From: Terriglobus roseus
GTDB lineage: Bacteria; Acidobacteriota; Terriglobia; Terriglobales; Acidobacteriaceae
Length of the DNA stretch: 64,000 bases
Reading direction: 5' to 3'
NCBI RefSeq assembly: GCF_900105625.1
Contig: NZ_FNSD01000001.1
Span: 4,464,001-4,528,000, forward strand
Positions 37,805 through 46,408 of the stretch are shown here, in pieces; position 1 is the stretch's first letter, and every line of letters starts with the position of its first letter. Under the pieces are notes generated by a model. It was not told the origin of the DNA, ran no database searches, and worked only from the letters and a program-made list of their open reading frames with translations. A program made the position numbers and the translations under genes.

Positions 37805-38731
37805 CTACATGCCGCTCATGTTCATGTCATGGCACTGCATCGCGCTCGCCTTGTCCGCGACAGCCTTCTTCCGCGGCACGGGCGAATACAGCGCAGCATG
37901 GGGCTTGCCGGCAGGCATCTTGTCGATCTTCGCCAGCTCCGCCTTCATCCGCGCAAAGCCCTGCTCACGGGCCGTCTTGTTGCCCTCGACCGTGTTCGTC
38001 GGATCCACGCCGGCACGCATAAAGCCGTGGCCCGCACCGTCATACGTGACCGGCTCGTAGGTCTTGCCGGCGGCCTTCATCGCGGTAATGGTCGCAGGGA
38101 TGGTCGCATCGATACGCGCATCGTTACCCGCGTAGAAGCCGTAGATGGGCACGTTGATATTCGCCATGTCGGCATCGCTTGGTGGTGGGCCATAGAAGAC
38201 GAACGCCGCGCTCAGATCTTTCCGATGTGTAGCAAACGCGAAGCTCTTGCCGCCTCCCCAGCAGAATCCAGTGACGGCCAACTTGCCATTCGCAGCAGGA
38301 ACCTTCTTGATGTAGTCCGCGGCCGCGTCCAGGTCGGCCATGACAACGCTGTTGTCGAGGCCGCTGACAGCCTTCGTCACCGCATCCATGCTGGCAAACG
38401 AATCCGTGCCGCCACCATTCGGACCCATGCCGCTCAGCACATCGGGCGCGATCACAACATAGCCCGCGGCAGCCAGATCGTCGGCCATGGTCTTCGCCCA
38501 CGCGCTCAGGCCGAAGATCTCCGGGATCAGCACCACGGCGGTCGCCTTGTTCTTCACTTCGGGGTAGACGACGAAGGCCTGGATCGGCTTGCCGCCAGCC
38601 TGCAGCGTGACGTACTCGTGGTGGCGAGGCGATGCGTCCAGCTTTTTCACAGCCCAGTCCTGCGCATGGATGACGGCGGTGGAGGCGCAAACGATAACGG
38701 CTGCTGCGGCGGTCTTCAGACTGAGTCTCAT
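37805..38731 (-). CDS. Secreted dienelactone hydrolase family protein, 308 aa
   Basis: Alpha/beta hydrolase of the DLH type. Signal peptide LKTAAAAVIVCASTAVIHAQ. The nucleophile is Cys in VTGFCWGGGKS (typical DLH Cys), with Asp in YAGNDARID and His in GAGHGFMRAG. Other blocks: VVLIPEIFGLSAWAKTMADDLAAAGYVVIAPDVL. The C-terminal ~45 residues are a Met/Ala/Lys-rich tail ending NMSGM. Start at ATG 38731 is a choice over a longer TTG frame. Confidence 0.88.
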   Translation of the reverse strand: MRLSLKTAAAAVIVCASTAVIHAQDWAVKKLDASPRHHEYVTLQAGGKPIQAFVVYPEVKNKATAVVLIPEIFGLSAWAKTMADDLAAAGYVVIAPDVLSGMGPNGGGTDSFASMDAVTKAVSGLDNSVVMADLDAAADYIKKVPAANGKLAVTGFCWGGGKSFAFATHRKDLSAAFVFYGPPPSDADMANINVPIYGFYAGNDARIDATIPATITAMKAAGKTYEPVTYDGAGHGFMRAGVDPTNTVEGNKTAREQGFARMKAELAKIDKMPAGKPHAALYSPVPRKKAVADKASAMQCHDMNMSGM

Positions 38732-38841
38732 GCGGAGGAGTCTAGTCAAACCCCGCAGCGACGCGCAACGGTGAAATCACGGATTAGTTGTCACTGCACC
38801 GTCACTGACTCGAAGCTCTCGTCCCGTGATTTGAGCTGGCC

Positions 38842-39357
38842 TTAGGACTGTCCAATCAGGATGCCGGAGAGGAAGACGAGTCCGCCGCCAACGACGACCT
38901 GAAGAATCGACAGACTGAAGCTCGTCTTCATGAAGCGATAGCGAACCCAGGAGATCACCATCAGTTCGACGCCGACCACCAGGTACGCATAGATCAGGGC
39001 CGTGTGAACATTTGCAATGAGGAACGGCAGCGTGTGGAGGAAGCCGCCGATGAACGTCATCAGGCCCGTGACGAGGCCCCGGACGATGGGACTGCCGCGA
39101 CCCGTAAGTTCACCGTCATCGGACAAGCCTTCGGAGAAGGCCATGGAGATGCCCGCACCGACCGCAGCAGCCGCGCCAATGAGAAATGCTGTCCTGGAAC
39201 TATGCGTTGCAAAGGCTGTGGCGAAGATGGGCGCCAGTGTTGATACGGACCCATCCATCAGGCCTACGAGGCCTGGCTGCACGATGCGAAGCAGGAACTT
39301 TTGCTCGTCTGCGAACACTTCCTTAAGCGTGTCAACACGCTGTGTCTGCGTAGCCAT
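38842..39357 (-). CDS. VIT/Ccc1-like membrane protein, 171 aa
   Basis: Four to five hydrophobic helices; the first contains VQPGLVGLMDGSVSTLAPIFATAFA, the family GLxDGxVStLaP motif of VIT1/Ccc1 iron and manganese transporters and of the membrane domain of MbfA ferritin-like proteins. This protein has only that domain. The GISMAFSEGLSDDGE stretch is a second family hallmark. Likely an inner-membrane metal carrier; substrate unknown. Confidence 0.8.
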   Translation of the reverse strand: MATQTQRVDTLKEVFADEQKFLLRIVQPGLVGLMDGSVSTLAPIFATAFATHSSRTAFLIGAAAAVGAGISMAFSEGLSDDGELTGRGSPIVRGLVTGLMTFIGGFLHTLPFLIANVHTALIYAYLVVGVELMVISWVRYRFMKTSFSLSILQVVVGGGLVFLSGILIGQS

Positions 39358-39422
39358 TCCTTTGTAGATGCGGAGAAATCGCCAAAGAAAGTGCGATCAA
39401 AACAGTCCATAAAAGAGGGAGA

Positions 39423-40817
39423 CTAGCGGCCGAAACCACCGCCGCCACGTCCCATGCTGCCCATCTGGCTCATCAGGCGACGCTGCATTTTGCCACCGCC
39501 GCTGCCCAGGCCTTTGAACATCTTGCGCATCTGGCCGTACTGCTTCAGCAACTGGTTCACTTCCTGAACCGACGTACCGCTGCCCGCAGCAATCCGCTTA
39601 CGCCGCGATCCGCTGATGATCTCGTGGTTCAGCCGCTCCTTGGTCGTCATCGAGTTGATGATGGCCTCGGTCCGCGTCAACTGGCCCTCGTCCACGTTCT
39701 CTGCTGCCTGTTGCAGACCCTGGAAGGGGCCAACGCTCGGCATCATCTTCAGGATCGACTGCATGGAGCCCATCTTCTTGATCTGGCGAAGCTGGTCACG
39801 GAAGTCTTCGAGCGAGAAGCCATCACCGCTCAGAGCCTTCTTCGCGAACTCCTCTGCCTTGCCGCGATCGAGCTTCTCTTCCGCGCGTTCCAGCAGCGTC
39901 TGCAGATCGCCCATGCCCATGATGCGCGAAACGATACGGTCCGGGTGGAAGGGTTCGAATGCATCCGGTTTCTCACCGGTACCCAGGAACTTTACGGGTG
40001 CGCCTGTGACATTGCGGATCGAAAGCGCCGCGCCACCGCGAGCATCGCCGTCCATCTTCGTCAGCACAACACCGGTGATGCCAAGCTGCTTGTGAAAGGC
40101 ATCGGCAGAATTCACAGCGTCCTGGCCGGTCATCGCATCCGCAACAAACAGAATCTCCGAGGGATTGAGCAGCGCCTTCAGCTTGCTCATCTCCTCCATC
40201 AGCGCGGTGTCGATGCCAAGTCGGCCGGCGGTATCGACGATCAGTACGTCGTTGCCAAAGTTCCGAGCTTCGCGCAGTGCTTCCTTCGCCAGCCGCTCGA
40301 CTAGCGGCGTGCCGGCTTCTACTTCGCCGGTTTTGCCGATGTAAATCTGTGCGCCAACGCTCTTGGCGACGATAGCCAGCTGCTCACGCGCGGCCGGGCG
40401 GTAGACGTCGACCGACACCAGCATGGGCCGGTGTCCACCCTTCTTCAGCCACGCGGCCAGCTTGCCCGCGGTGGTCGTCTTACCAGAACCCTGCAAGCCC
40501 GCCATCAAAATGACCGACGGCGGCTGCGAGCTGAATTTGAACTTCGCCGTGTCCTTGCCGAGGATCTCGACCAGCTCATCGTGCACGATCTTGATGATCT
40601 GCTCGGTCGGCGACAGGGCGGTTGCTACCTGCGTGCCGATGGCCTTCTCGCGGATGTGGTCGATCGTCGCTTTGACGACGGTCAGGTTAACGTCGGACTC
40701 AAGCAGGGCGAGGCGAATTTCCCGCAGCGCCTCGGAGATGTTCTCGTCCGTGATGGTGCCCTGGCCGCGAAGGTTCTTAAAGGTGCGCTGAAGCTTTTCC
40801 TGGAGGTTTTCAAACAT
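39423..40817 (-). CDS. ffh: Signal recognition particle protein Ffh, 464 aa
   Basis: Binds signal peptides emerging from ribosomes and, with FtsY, targets them to SecYEG. N-domain, then GTPase G-domain (GLQGSGKTTTAGKLAAWLKKGG; DTAGRLGID; TKMDGDARGGAALS), then the Met-rich M-domain (MGSMQSILKMMPSVGPF; SGSRRKRIAAGSGTSVQEVNQLLKQYGQMRKMFKGLGSG). C-terminus is a Gly/Met/Arg-rich tail ending GRGGGGFGR, as often in this phylum. Length normal. Divergent from the DinB gene. Confidence 0.97.
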   Translation of the reverse strand: MFENLQEKLQRTFKNLRGQGTITDENISEALREIRLALLESDVNLTVVKATIDHIREKAIGTQVATALSPTEQIIKIVHDELVEILGKDTAKFKFSSQPPSVILMAGLQGSGKTTTAGKLAAWLKKGGHRPMLVSVDVYRPAAREQLAIVAKSVGAQIYIGKTGEVEAGTPLVERLAKEALREARNFGNDVLIVDTAGRLGIDTALMEEMSKLKALLNPSEILFVADAMTGQDAVNSADAFHKQLGITGVVLTKMDGDARGGAALSIRNVTGAPVKFLGTGEKPDAFEPFHPDRIVSRIMGMGDLQTLLERAEEKLDRGKAEEFAKKALSGDGFSLEDFRDQLRQIKKMGSMQSILKMMPSVGPFQGLQQAAENVDEGQLTRTEAIINSMTTKERLNHEIISGSRRKRIAAGSGTSVQEVNQLLKQYGQMRKMFKGLGSGGGKMQRRLMSQMGSMGRGGGGFGR

Positions 40818-40863
40818 GGCTTATCCCCGTAAGTTTATCAGTGAGAAGCGGAGGTGACCCGGA

Positions 40864-41385
40864 ATGGCTGAGCACGAAGTAGAACCATGGCTGCGTGGTA
40901 CCCACACGGACATCGATCCGGTCCGCCGGGCGGTCGTACATGCTCTGGAACTGGCCGAGGAGGATGTCCATCGATGGACGCGCGATTTGGACAGTGAGGC
41001 TTTGGAACTTGAGCCGCTCGGGTTACCCTCCGTTGCCTTCCAGATGCGTCATATCGCCCGCAGCATTGACCGCCTGACGACCTACGCCAGTGCAGGGAGC
41101 CTGTCGGAAGACCAGTTGCTGGCTCTGGGGACAGAGCGGACGCCCGGCAATAATCGAGAGGCGCTCTTCCAGGAGTTCACCGCGTCAGTCCGGGATGTAA
41201 GGCGATTCGTGATGACTTTGCCTCTCGAGGATCTGATCAAGCCCCGCAGCGTGGGACGCGCGGGTCTACCAACGACACTGGCGGGGTTGATGATCCATAT
41301 CGCCGAACACACGCAGCGCCACACGGGACAACTGATCACAACGGCCAAGGTTGTGATGGCGCTGCGCGATGCGCAGGGCAGCTAA
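40864..41385 (+). CDS. DinB-family protein, 173 aa
   Basis: Four-helix bundle DinB/YfiT fold: SVAFQMRHIARSIDRLTTYA with a metal-binding His, a second His region in GLMIHIAEHTQRHTGQLITTAK. These supply the three-His metal site. Members are thiol transferases or stress proteins; the role here is not clear. Starts 3 nt into an AAATGG region after ATG 40864, 46 bp from divergent ffh. Confidence 0.85.
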   Translation: MAEHEVEPWLRGTHTDIDPVRRAVVHALELAEEDVHRWTRDLDSEALELEPLGLPSVAFQMRHIARSIDRLTTYASAGSLSEDQLLALGTERTPGNNREALFQEFTASVRDVRRFVMTLPLEDLIKPRSVGRAGLPTTLAGLMIHIAEHTQRHTGQLITTAKVVMALRDAQGS

Positions 41386-41403
41386 TTCTTCGTCAGTTCG
41401 AAG

Positions 41404-41607
41404 CTAGCTTTTTGTCAGTTTGTAGACAAGCCCAAGCACCGCCGTCGCCACAAACACCCATGCCAACTGATACCAGTAAAAGAATGGAAAGCCGAAGAGC
41501 GTGGGCGTCTCGTGGTTATACAGGCCGGGAAAAATCAGCGCGAGCACAGGAATAACCAGCAGCCAAAGAGCCCTGTTCGGTCCGGATGTTTGCTCGTCAC
41601 GATCCAT
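41404..41607 (-). CDS. DUF3311 membrane protein, 67 aa
   Basis: Two hydrophobic helices joined by NHETPTLFGFPFFYWYQLAWV, the signature of DUF3311. Family members normally sit beside a sodium:solute symporter (as the small partner) but no symporter gene is nearby here. Start ATG 41607; ATG 41619 gives a four-residue extension. No clear ribosome site. Confidence 0.75.
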   Translation of the reverse strand: MDRDEQTSGPNRALWLLVIPVLALIFPGLYNHETPTLFGFPFFYWYQLAWVFVATAVLGLVYKLTKS

Positions 41608-41647
41608 GTTCAGCAGCATACTGCATCGCGATTGATACGATGGACGC

Positions 41648-42460
41648 ATGATCGACAACTCATCGGCACAGGCAGCAGGCGAAGCCTTCGCAGAAGCCGT
41701 CCGCATCATGGCGCAACTCCGTGGTCCGGGCGGTTGCCCGTGGGATCGCGAACAGACGATGGATTCCATCAAGCCGCATACGCTTGAAGAGACTTACGAA
41801 GTTTTCGATGCCATCGATCGCCGCGCATGGCCCGAACTGCGCGATGAACTCGGCGACCTGCTGCTGCAGGTCATTTTCTATGCGCAGATCGCTGCGGACG
41901 ACGCCCACTTCAACATTGAGGAGGTCGTGCTCGGCCTCAGCGCGAAGCTCATCCGTCGTCATCCACATATCTTCGCGGACGCTGTCGCTGAGACCGCCAG
42001 TGACGTGAATCGCACGTGGGAAGCGGTCAAGCAGCAGGAGCGAGCAGGAAAGCCCAAGTGCGACGAGGGCCTGATGGCCGATGTGCCGCAGTTCATGCCG
42101 GCACTCGTTGAAGCGCGCAAGCTAGGCTCCAAAGCAGCTAAGGTAGGCTTCGACTGGCCCGACGTCACAGGCCTCTTCGACAAGGTGCAGGAAGAGATCG
42201 CAGAGGTCCGCGCGGAAGTTACTGAATCGCCCGACGTCGCGAAGCTGGAAGAGGAAATCGGCGATCTGTACTTCGTCCTCACAAACCTGTCAAGGCACTT
42301 ACAGGTCGATCCGGAGCAGGCACTGCGCAAGGCGAATGCAAAGTTTCGCCGACGCTTTCGTGCCATGGAAGTGGAAGCAGGAGATGCTTTTGAAGGACTG
42401 TCCTTACAGGAAAAAGACACGCTATGGGACAACGCAAAGGCAGCGGAGAGGCAGGCATGA
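41648..42460 (+). CDS. mazG: Nucleoside triphosphate pyrophosphohydrolase MazG, 270 aa
   Basis: Hydrolyses NTPs to NMP and pyrophosphate, helping house-cleaning and stringent control. Two MazG repeats, each with an ExxE metal motif: EETYEVFDAIDRRAWPELRDELGDLLLQV (first), and LEEEIGDLYFVLTNLSRHL (second). The catalytic MDSIKPHTLEETYE leader is present. Length normal. Its stop overlaps the GNAT gene by 4 nt. Confidence 0.95.
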   Translation: MIDNSSAQAAGEAFAEAVRIMAQLRGPGGCPWDREQTMDSIKPHTLEETYEVFDAIDRRAWPELRDELGDLLLQVIFYAQIAADDAHFNIEEVVLGLSAKLIRRHPHIFADAVAETASDVNRTWEAVKQQERAGKPKCDEGLMADVPQFMPALVEARKLGSKAAKVGFDWPDVTGLFDKVQEEIAEVRAEVTESPDVAKLEEEIGDLYFVLTNLSRHLQVDPEQALRKANAKFRRRFRAMEVEAGDAFEGLSLQEKDTLWDNAKAAERQA

Positions 42461-43212
42461 GCGAACTGCGCATTGCACGTCTTACAACGCAGGAAGAATT
42501 CGAAGCTTGCGTTGATCTACAGCAGCAGACTTGGCAATACTCCGCGGGAGAAATTCTGCCGCGGCGTGTTTTTTTTCTTGCGGAGAAGTTAGGTGGCCAC
42601 GCGCTTGGCGCTTACGACGGCGACAAGCTTGTCGGCTTCAACCTGGGTCTGCCGGCGCAGCGTCGCGGCATGGGCTACATCCATTCGCAGATGCTCGCCG
42701 TGCTGCCGGAGTACCGGAACAGCGGCCTGGGGCGGCGCATGAAACTTGCGCAACGTGAGCTGGCTATTGAGCAGGGGATCCAGGTCATCGAATGGACATA
42801 CGATCCACTTGAGATCAAGAACGCCTTCTTCAATCTGTCGCGGCTGGGCGCCATCAGCCGAAGGTATGTTCCGAACTTCTACGGCGCATCGTCGTCACCT
42901 TTACAGGGCGGTCTTCCCACGGATCGGCTTTATGCCGAGTGGTGGGTCAAGTCCGCGCATGCGGAGCGCGTAATGGCCCGGCAACCATTCACTGAGCGGG
43001 TGTTGGAGCGCCTCTCCGTGCCGGCGCAGATTTACGCGTGGAAGGCTGAAGGCGACCGGCGCGCGCAAAAGACACAGACCGTTCTGCGCGGACGTCTGCA
43101 GCAATATTTTGCCGACGGTCTCTGCATCATCGGCTATGACCGCGAGGCCGACGGAGCCGGCCTCTTCCTGCTGGGCGAAGTGCCCGCCGAACTTGAACTG
43201 CGAAAGACCTAG
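42457..43212 (+). CDS. GNAT-family acyltransferase, 251 aa, linked to the racemase
   Basis: GNAT fold with GMGYIHSQMLAVLPEYRNSGLGRRMKLAQRELAIEQG (acyl-CoA phosphate loop as RNSGLGRRM), an extended C-terminus beyond the usual 150-aa domain, and the conserved WTYDPLEIKNAFFNLSRLGA. ATGA overlap with mazG, 10 bp before the racemase gene. Neighbouring N-succinylamino-acid racemase genes are known to pair with a succinyl-CoA D-amino-acid succinyltransferase; this is a strong candidate, by context. Confidence 0.8.
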   Translation: MSELRIARLTTQEEFEACVDLQQQTWQYSAGEILPRRVFFLAEKLGGHALGAYDGDKLVGFNLGLPAQRRGMGYIHSQMLAVLPEYRNSGLGRRMKLAQRELAIEQGIQVIEWTYDPLEIKNAFFNLSRLGAISRRYVPNFYGASSSPLQGGLPTDRLYAEWWVKSAHAERVMARQPFTERVLERLSVPAQIYAWKAEGDRRAQKTQTVLRGRLQQYFADGLCIIGYDREADGAGLFLLGEVPAELELRKT

Positions 43213-43222
43213 GAGATTCGTG

Positions 43223-44332
43223 ATGAAGATCGATGCAATCGTAATGCGTGAGATCAAGATGCCACTGGTGCATCCGTTTGTGACCAGCTTCGGCAAAACG
43301 ACCGATCGCCGCATCCTTCTCATCGAGGTCCAGTCCGAAGGCTTTTCCGCATGGGGCGAGTGCGTCGCGGGTGAGCACCCCTACTTCTCGGACGAGATGA
43401 TCGACACGGCGTGGACCATCACCGAGCACGAACTCGCAACCCGCATGATCGGTAAGGACATCGCCGCGGGGCGCGACGTGCCCGCCATGCTGCTGCAGGT
43501 GCGCGGACACCGCATGGCAAAGGCCGCGCTTGAGAACGCGGTGTGGGACCTGGAGGCACAGGTCAAAGGCATCTCGCTCGCAAAGCTGCTGGGCGGCACG
43601 CGTGACACGATCGCCTGCGGTGTCTCCATCGGCATGCAGCCATCTATCGAGCAGCAGCTGGCCAAAGTAGAGACAGAAGTCGCCGCGGGCTATCAGCGAA
43701 TCAAGCTGAAGTGCCAGCCCGGCTATGACTCGAAGATGTTTGCCGCAGTGCGCGAACGCTGGCCTGACATTCTGCTGAGCTGCGATGCGAATTCTGCCTA
43801 TCAACTCAGCGATGCGGACCATATCGCGTCGTGGGATGAATTCAAGCTGCTAATGATTGAACAGCCGCTCTGGTATGACGACTTCTACTTCCACGCGCAA
43901 TTGCAGAAGCGCATCAATACGCCCATCTGCCTCGACGAATGTATCCGCAATGCGCGTGATGCGCAGGCTGCACTGGAACTGGGAAGCGGTCGCATCATCA
44001 ACATCAAGGTTGGCCGTGTTGGCGGCTTCACGGAGGCCATTGCGGTGCACGATGTGGCCCGGCAGCATGGCGTGCCGGTGTGGTGTGGCGGCATGCTGGA
44101 GAGCGGCATCGGACGTGCGCAGAACATCGCTCTCAGCAGCCTGCCAAACTTCTCACTGCCGGGTGATGTCTCCGCCTCCAAACGCTACTGGAGCGAGGAC
44201 ATCATCGAGCCGGAAGTCATTGTCAGTAGTGCAGGCGAGATCGTGGTCCCGACCGCCGCGGGCCGTGGATACGAAGTCAGGCAAGACCGCGTGGATGCAT
44301 TGACGGTCCGGCAGCAGAGACTGAGCATCTAG
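43223..44332 (+). CDS. N-acylamino acid racemase / o-succinylbenzoate synthase family (enolase superfamily), 369 aa
   Basis: Muconate-lactonizing subgroup barrel. Catalytic Lys161 and Lys163 (IKLKCQPG), metal ligands Asp188 (SCDANSAY), Glu213 (LMIEQPL), Asp238 (CLDECI) and Lys262 (NIKVGRVGG), in the positions known for NSAR/OSBS. AGGAG lies before ATG 43223. OSBS serves menaquinone synthesis (menC); NSAR racemises N-acyl amino acids. The adjacent GNAT supports the NSAR reading, but both activities occur in this family and cannot be told apart here. Confidence 0.88.
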   Translation: MKIDAIVMREIKMPLVHPFVTSFGKTTDRRILLIEVQSEGFSAWGECVAGEHPYFSDEMIDTAWTITEHELATRMIGKDIAAGRDVPAMLLQVRGHRMAKAALENAVWDLEAQVKGISLAKLLGGTRDTIACGVSIGMQPSIEQQLAKVETEVAAGYQRIKLKCQPGYDSKMFAAVRERWPDILLSCDANSAYQLSDADHIASWDEFKLLMIEQPLWYDDFYFHAQLQKRINTPICLDECIRNARDAQAALELGSGRIINIKVGRVGGFTEAIAVHDVARQHGVPVWCGGMLESGIGRAQNIALSSLPNFSLPGDVSASKRYWSEDIIEPEVIVSSAGEIVVPTAAGRGYEVRQDRVDALTVRQQRLSI

Positions 44333-44333
44333 G

Positions 44334-45197
44334 TCAGGGCTTGGTGTTCAGCAGCATATTCACGGCTTCGCTGACCGATGGCGCCTTCGGCAGATACGTG
44401 ATGTCAGTCGCAGTCAGTGTTTGATGGTAGGGGACGACCTTCACCATTAACTCGCGCAGTTTTACGTCGATGTCGATGGCTCGATACGCATAGTGGCCGC
44501 CGCCCACTGGCTGCTGCTCGTAGGTCAGCGTTCCTCCCTGGTAGACACGCGCAAGAATTCCGAACATCAGGTTCAGATTTTTTGTGACATTGACCTCGAT
44601 GCGCAGCAGATGGTGCGTTTCAGCATCGATCCACATGCGGCCGGCGATTCCGAGGAGGAGTTGTTGGGCTGTCGTTTGGGGATGGTATTTCGGATTCGGT
44701 GTGTAGTTCAGCACGACCTGCGGCCTCGTGAACTGCGGCAACTGTGGCTGACCGGATACCAGCGTGTACTCCATCGCAGTCGGTAGAGCGCTGATCAACT
44801 CGATACCGTATTTATCTGACGAGTCCGAATTACGCCGGCGCCGCAAAAGCTCTGCCGCGGACACGGACCGCAGACGCTTCTCCTCATCCGCCGCCTCTTC
44901 GCTAGTCAATGGATGGCCATGCCGCATCAGCGTGCGGGCCACATTGCCATCAGCGCTTTCGATTAACTCGCGGACGCTGTCATCCCTGGTATCGATTCGG
45001 TGAACGCGATAGCGGAGAGCCCACGTCGTGTGATGAAAGTCTTCCAGTTGGTACTTCACTGCATCGGCGATCAACGCAGGCACTTCTTCCTGCGTGATCG
45101 CTTCGGCTGCTGCAGCATGCGGCACTGCATGTGCTGCGGGAAGCAGGAAGGCGGCGAGCGCGCCGGCAGCGAAGAGGAACGTTAGCGGAAGTTTCAT
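44334..45197 (-). CDS. Secreted protein of unknown function, 287 aa
   Basis: Signal peptide (PLTFLFAAGALAAFLLPAAHA, residues 4-24). The mature part holds a region with RMWIDAETHHLLRIEVNVTKNLNLMFGILARVYQGGTLTYEQQPVGGGHYAYRAIDIDVKLRELMVKVVPYHQT, whose strand pattern resembles outer-membrane lipoprotein-sorting (LolA/LolB-like) or DUF-type carriers. A charged patch TSEEAADEEKRLRSVSAAELLRRRRN lies near residue 105. Convergent with the racemase gene. Family not recognised. Confidence 0.7.
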   Translation of the reverse strand: MKLPLTFLFAAGALAAFLLPAAHAVPHAAAAEAITQEEVPALIADAVKYQLEDFHHTTWALRYRVHRIDTRDDSVRELIESADGNVARTLMRHGHPLTSEEAADEEKRLRSVSAAELLRRRRNSDSSDKYGIELISALPTAMEYTLVSGQPQLPQFTRPQVVLNYTPNPKYHPQTTAQQLLLGIAGRMWIDAETHHLLRIEVNVTKNLNLMFGILARVYQGGTLTYEQQPVGGGHYAYRAIDIDVKLRELMVKVVPYHQTLTATDITYLPKAPSVSEAVNMLLNTKP

Positions 45198-45326
45198 TGT
45201 GCGATCAAAAGTCCTGCAGCCAGATTGTGGCTAGTGTACCGATGAGTGACTTATAGCGACGGCGCGTTGCCACCCGGGTGCGCGTTGGTTAGACTCACCG
45301 CAGGTCGAGTGAGGGAGCGCGTAACG

Positions 45327-45665
45327 ATGGCAGGAGAAGTATCCACGGTCTTAGGCAAGTCCATTACAGTGCGCGGCGAAATTGTCGGTTCTGAGGATTT
45401 GGTAATTGACGGCAAAGTTGAAGGATCCATCAAGCTGACGGAGAGTCGCCTGACAATCGGTCCGAATGCGGAGATATTCGCAGACCTACACGTCCATGAC
45501 GCTATCCTGCTGGGACGGTGTGAGGGTAATGTGATCGCGAGCGGACGCGTGGAGTTGCGCAAAGGGGCGTCCTTAACGGGAAATCTCACAGTGGCGCGTC
45601 TTAGCGTTGAGGACACCGCTTACCTTAAGGGCAACGTCCTCCTGAGCGGTACGAAAGAAGCATAA
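45327..45665 (+). CDS. Bactofilin (polymer-forming cytoskeletal protein), 112 aa
   Basis: Right-handed beta-helix repeat: VRGEIVGSEDLVIDGKVEGSIKL, GPNAEIFADLHVHDAILLGRCEGNVIASGRVELRKGASLTGNLTV, with the DG-K-EG and G-N phases typical of bactofilins, which self-assemble into filaments that organise cell wall synthesis. Compact, with short tails. GAGGGA precedes ATG 45327. It is followed by the methyltransferase-like gene 60 bp downstream. Confidence 0.92.
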   Translation: MAGEVSTVLGKSITVRGEIVGSEDLVIDGKVEGSIKLTESRLTIGPNAEIFADLHVHDAILLGRCEGNVIASGRVELRKGASLTGNLTVARLSVEDTAYLKGNVLLSGTKEA

Positions 45666-45726
45666 GCGATCGAATCAGCTTCACACGGCATGGGCGCCAG
45701 GTGCGCCGTAGATACCGGAGGTAGAT

Positions 45727-46344
45727 GTGCGTCTGTTTGGCGGTTCTGAATCCCGTAATGCAGCGGCAAAGGAAAGCGCGCGGATTCCACGCGTCTCGAG
45801 CGGGTGGACTCACCTGCTGAAGCTGCTGCGCGCAGATGAGGGACAGCGCATCCTGGACATCGGGCCGACGTCGTCCATCAACATCAACTTTCTTACCGGT
45901 CTTGGTCACAGCATCTATATGTCCAACCTGGTCTCTGAGGTGTCCGATCCTCGTTGGTCGCCCACAGAGGCTGATGGCGCTTTTCCTGTCGAAGCATTCC
46001 TCGATGAGAACCTGAACTTCCGGGGCAGGGAATTCGACACCGTTCTGTTCTGGGATACTGCGGACTTTCTTCAGGCTGATCTGCGCGAGGCGGTCATTGG
46101 CCGTCTGCACCAGGCGCTTGTCCCGGGCGGTCAGTTGTTGGCGTTCTTCCATACGAAGCCGGAGAACGGCTTTCACCGTTATCATCTGCGTGAAGACGGC
46201 CAGGTGGATTCACAGCAGATGTCCGATCAGCCTGTGAAAGAGATTCTCAATAACCGGCAGATCGAGAAGCTCTTCAGCGAATACGGCAGCTACAAGTTCT
46301 TCCTCGCGAAAGATAATCTTCGCGAGGTGGTTGTAACCCGCTGA
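45727..46344 (+). CDS. Methyltransferase-like (class I fold) protein, 205 aa
   Basis: Motif I appears as ILDIGPTSSININFLTGLGH near residues 42-60, followed by AVFPVEAFLDENLNF and an FDTVLFWDTADFLQ motif-II-like stretch, so a SAM-dependent methyltransferase fold is likely, but the motif I glycines are altered (IGPTS), so ligand binding is doubtful. GGAGGT precedes GTG 45727. Downstream of bactofilin and probably cotranscribed. Confidence 0.7.
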   Translation: MRLFGGSESRNAAAKESARIPRVSSGWTHLLKLLRADEGQRILDIGPTSSININFLTGLGHSIYMSNLVSEVSDPRWSPTEADGAFPVEAFLDENLNFRGREFDTVLFWDTADFLQADLREAVIGRLHQALVPGGQLLAFFHTKPENGFHRYHLREDGQVDSQQMSDQPVKEILNNRQIEKLFSEYGSYKFFLAKDNLREVVVTR

Positions 46345-46361
46345 CAACTTTTGGATAACGA

Positions 46362-46391
46362 AAAGAGGGAGCGCCTGGGCGCTCCCTCTTT
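46362..46391. terminator. Bidirectional terminator
   Basis: Stem AAAGAGGGAGCG / CGCTCCCTCTTT with a short CCTGGG loop, at 46362-46391. It follows the methyltransferase-like gene and precedes the convergent H1-like gene. Confidence 0.8.
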
Positions 46392-46408
46392 CACGATCTG
46401 GAAGAATC

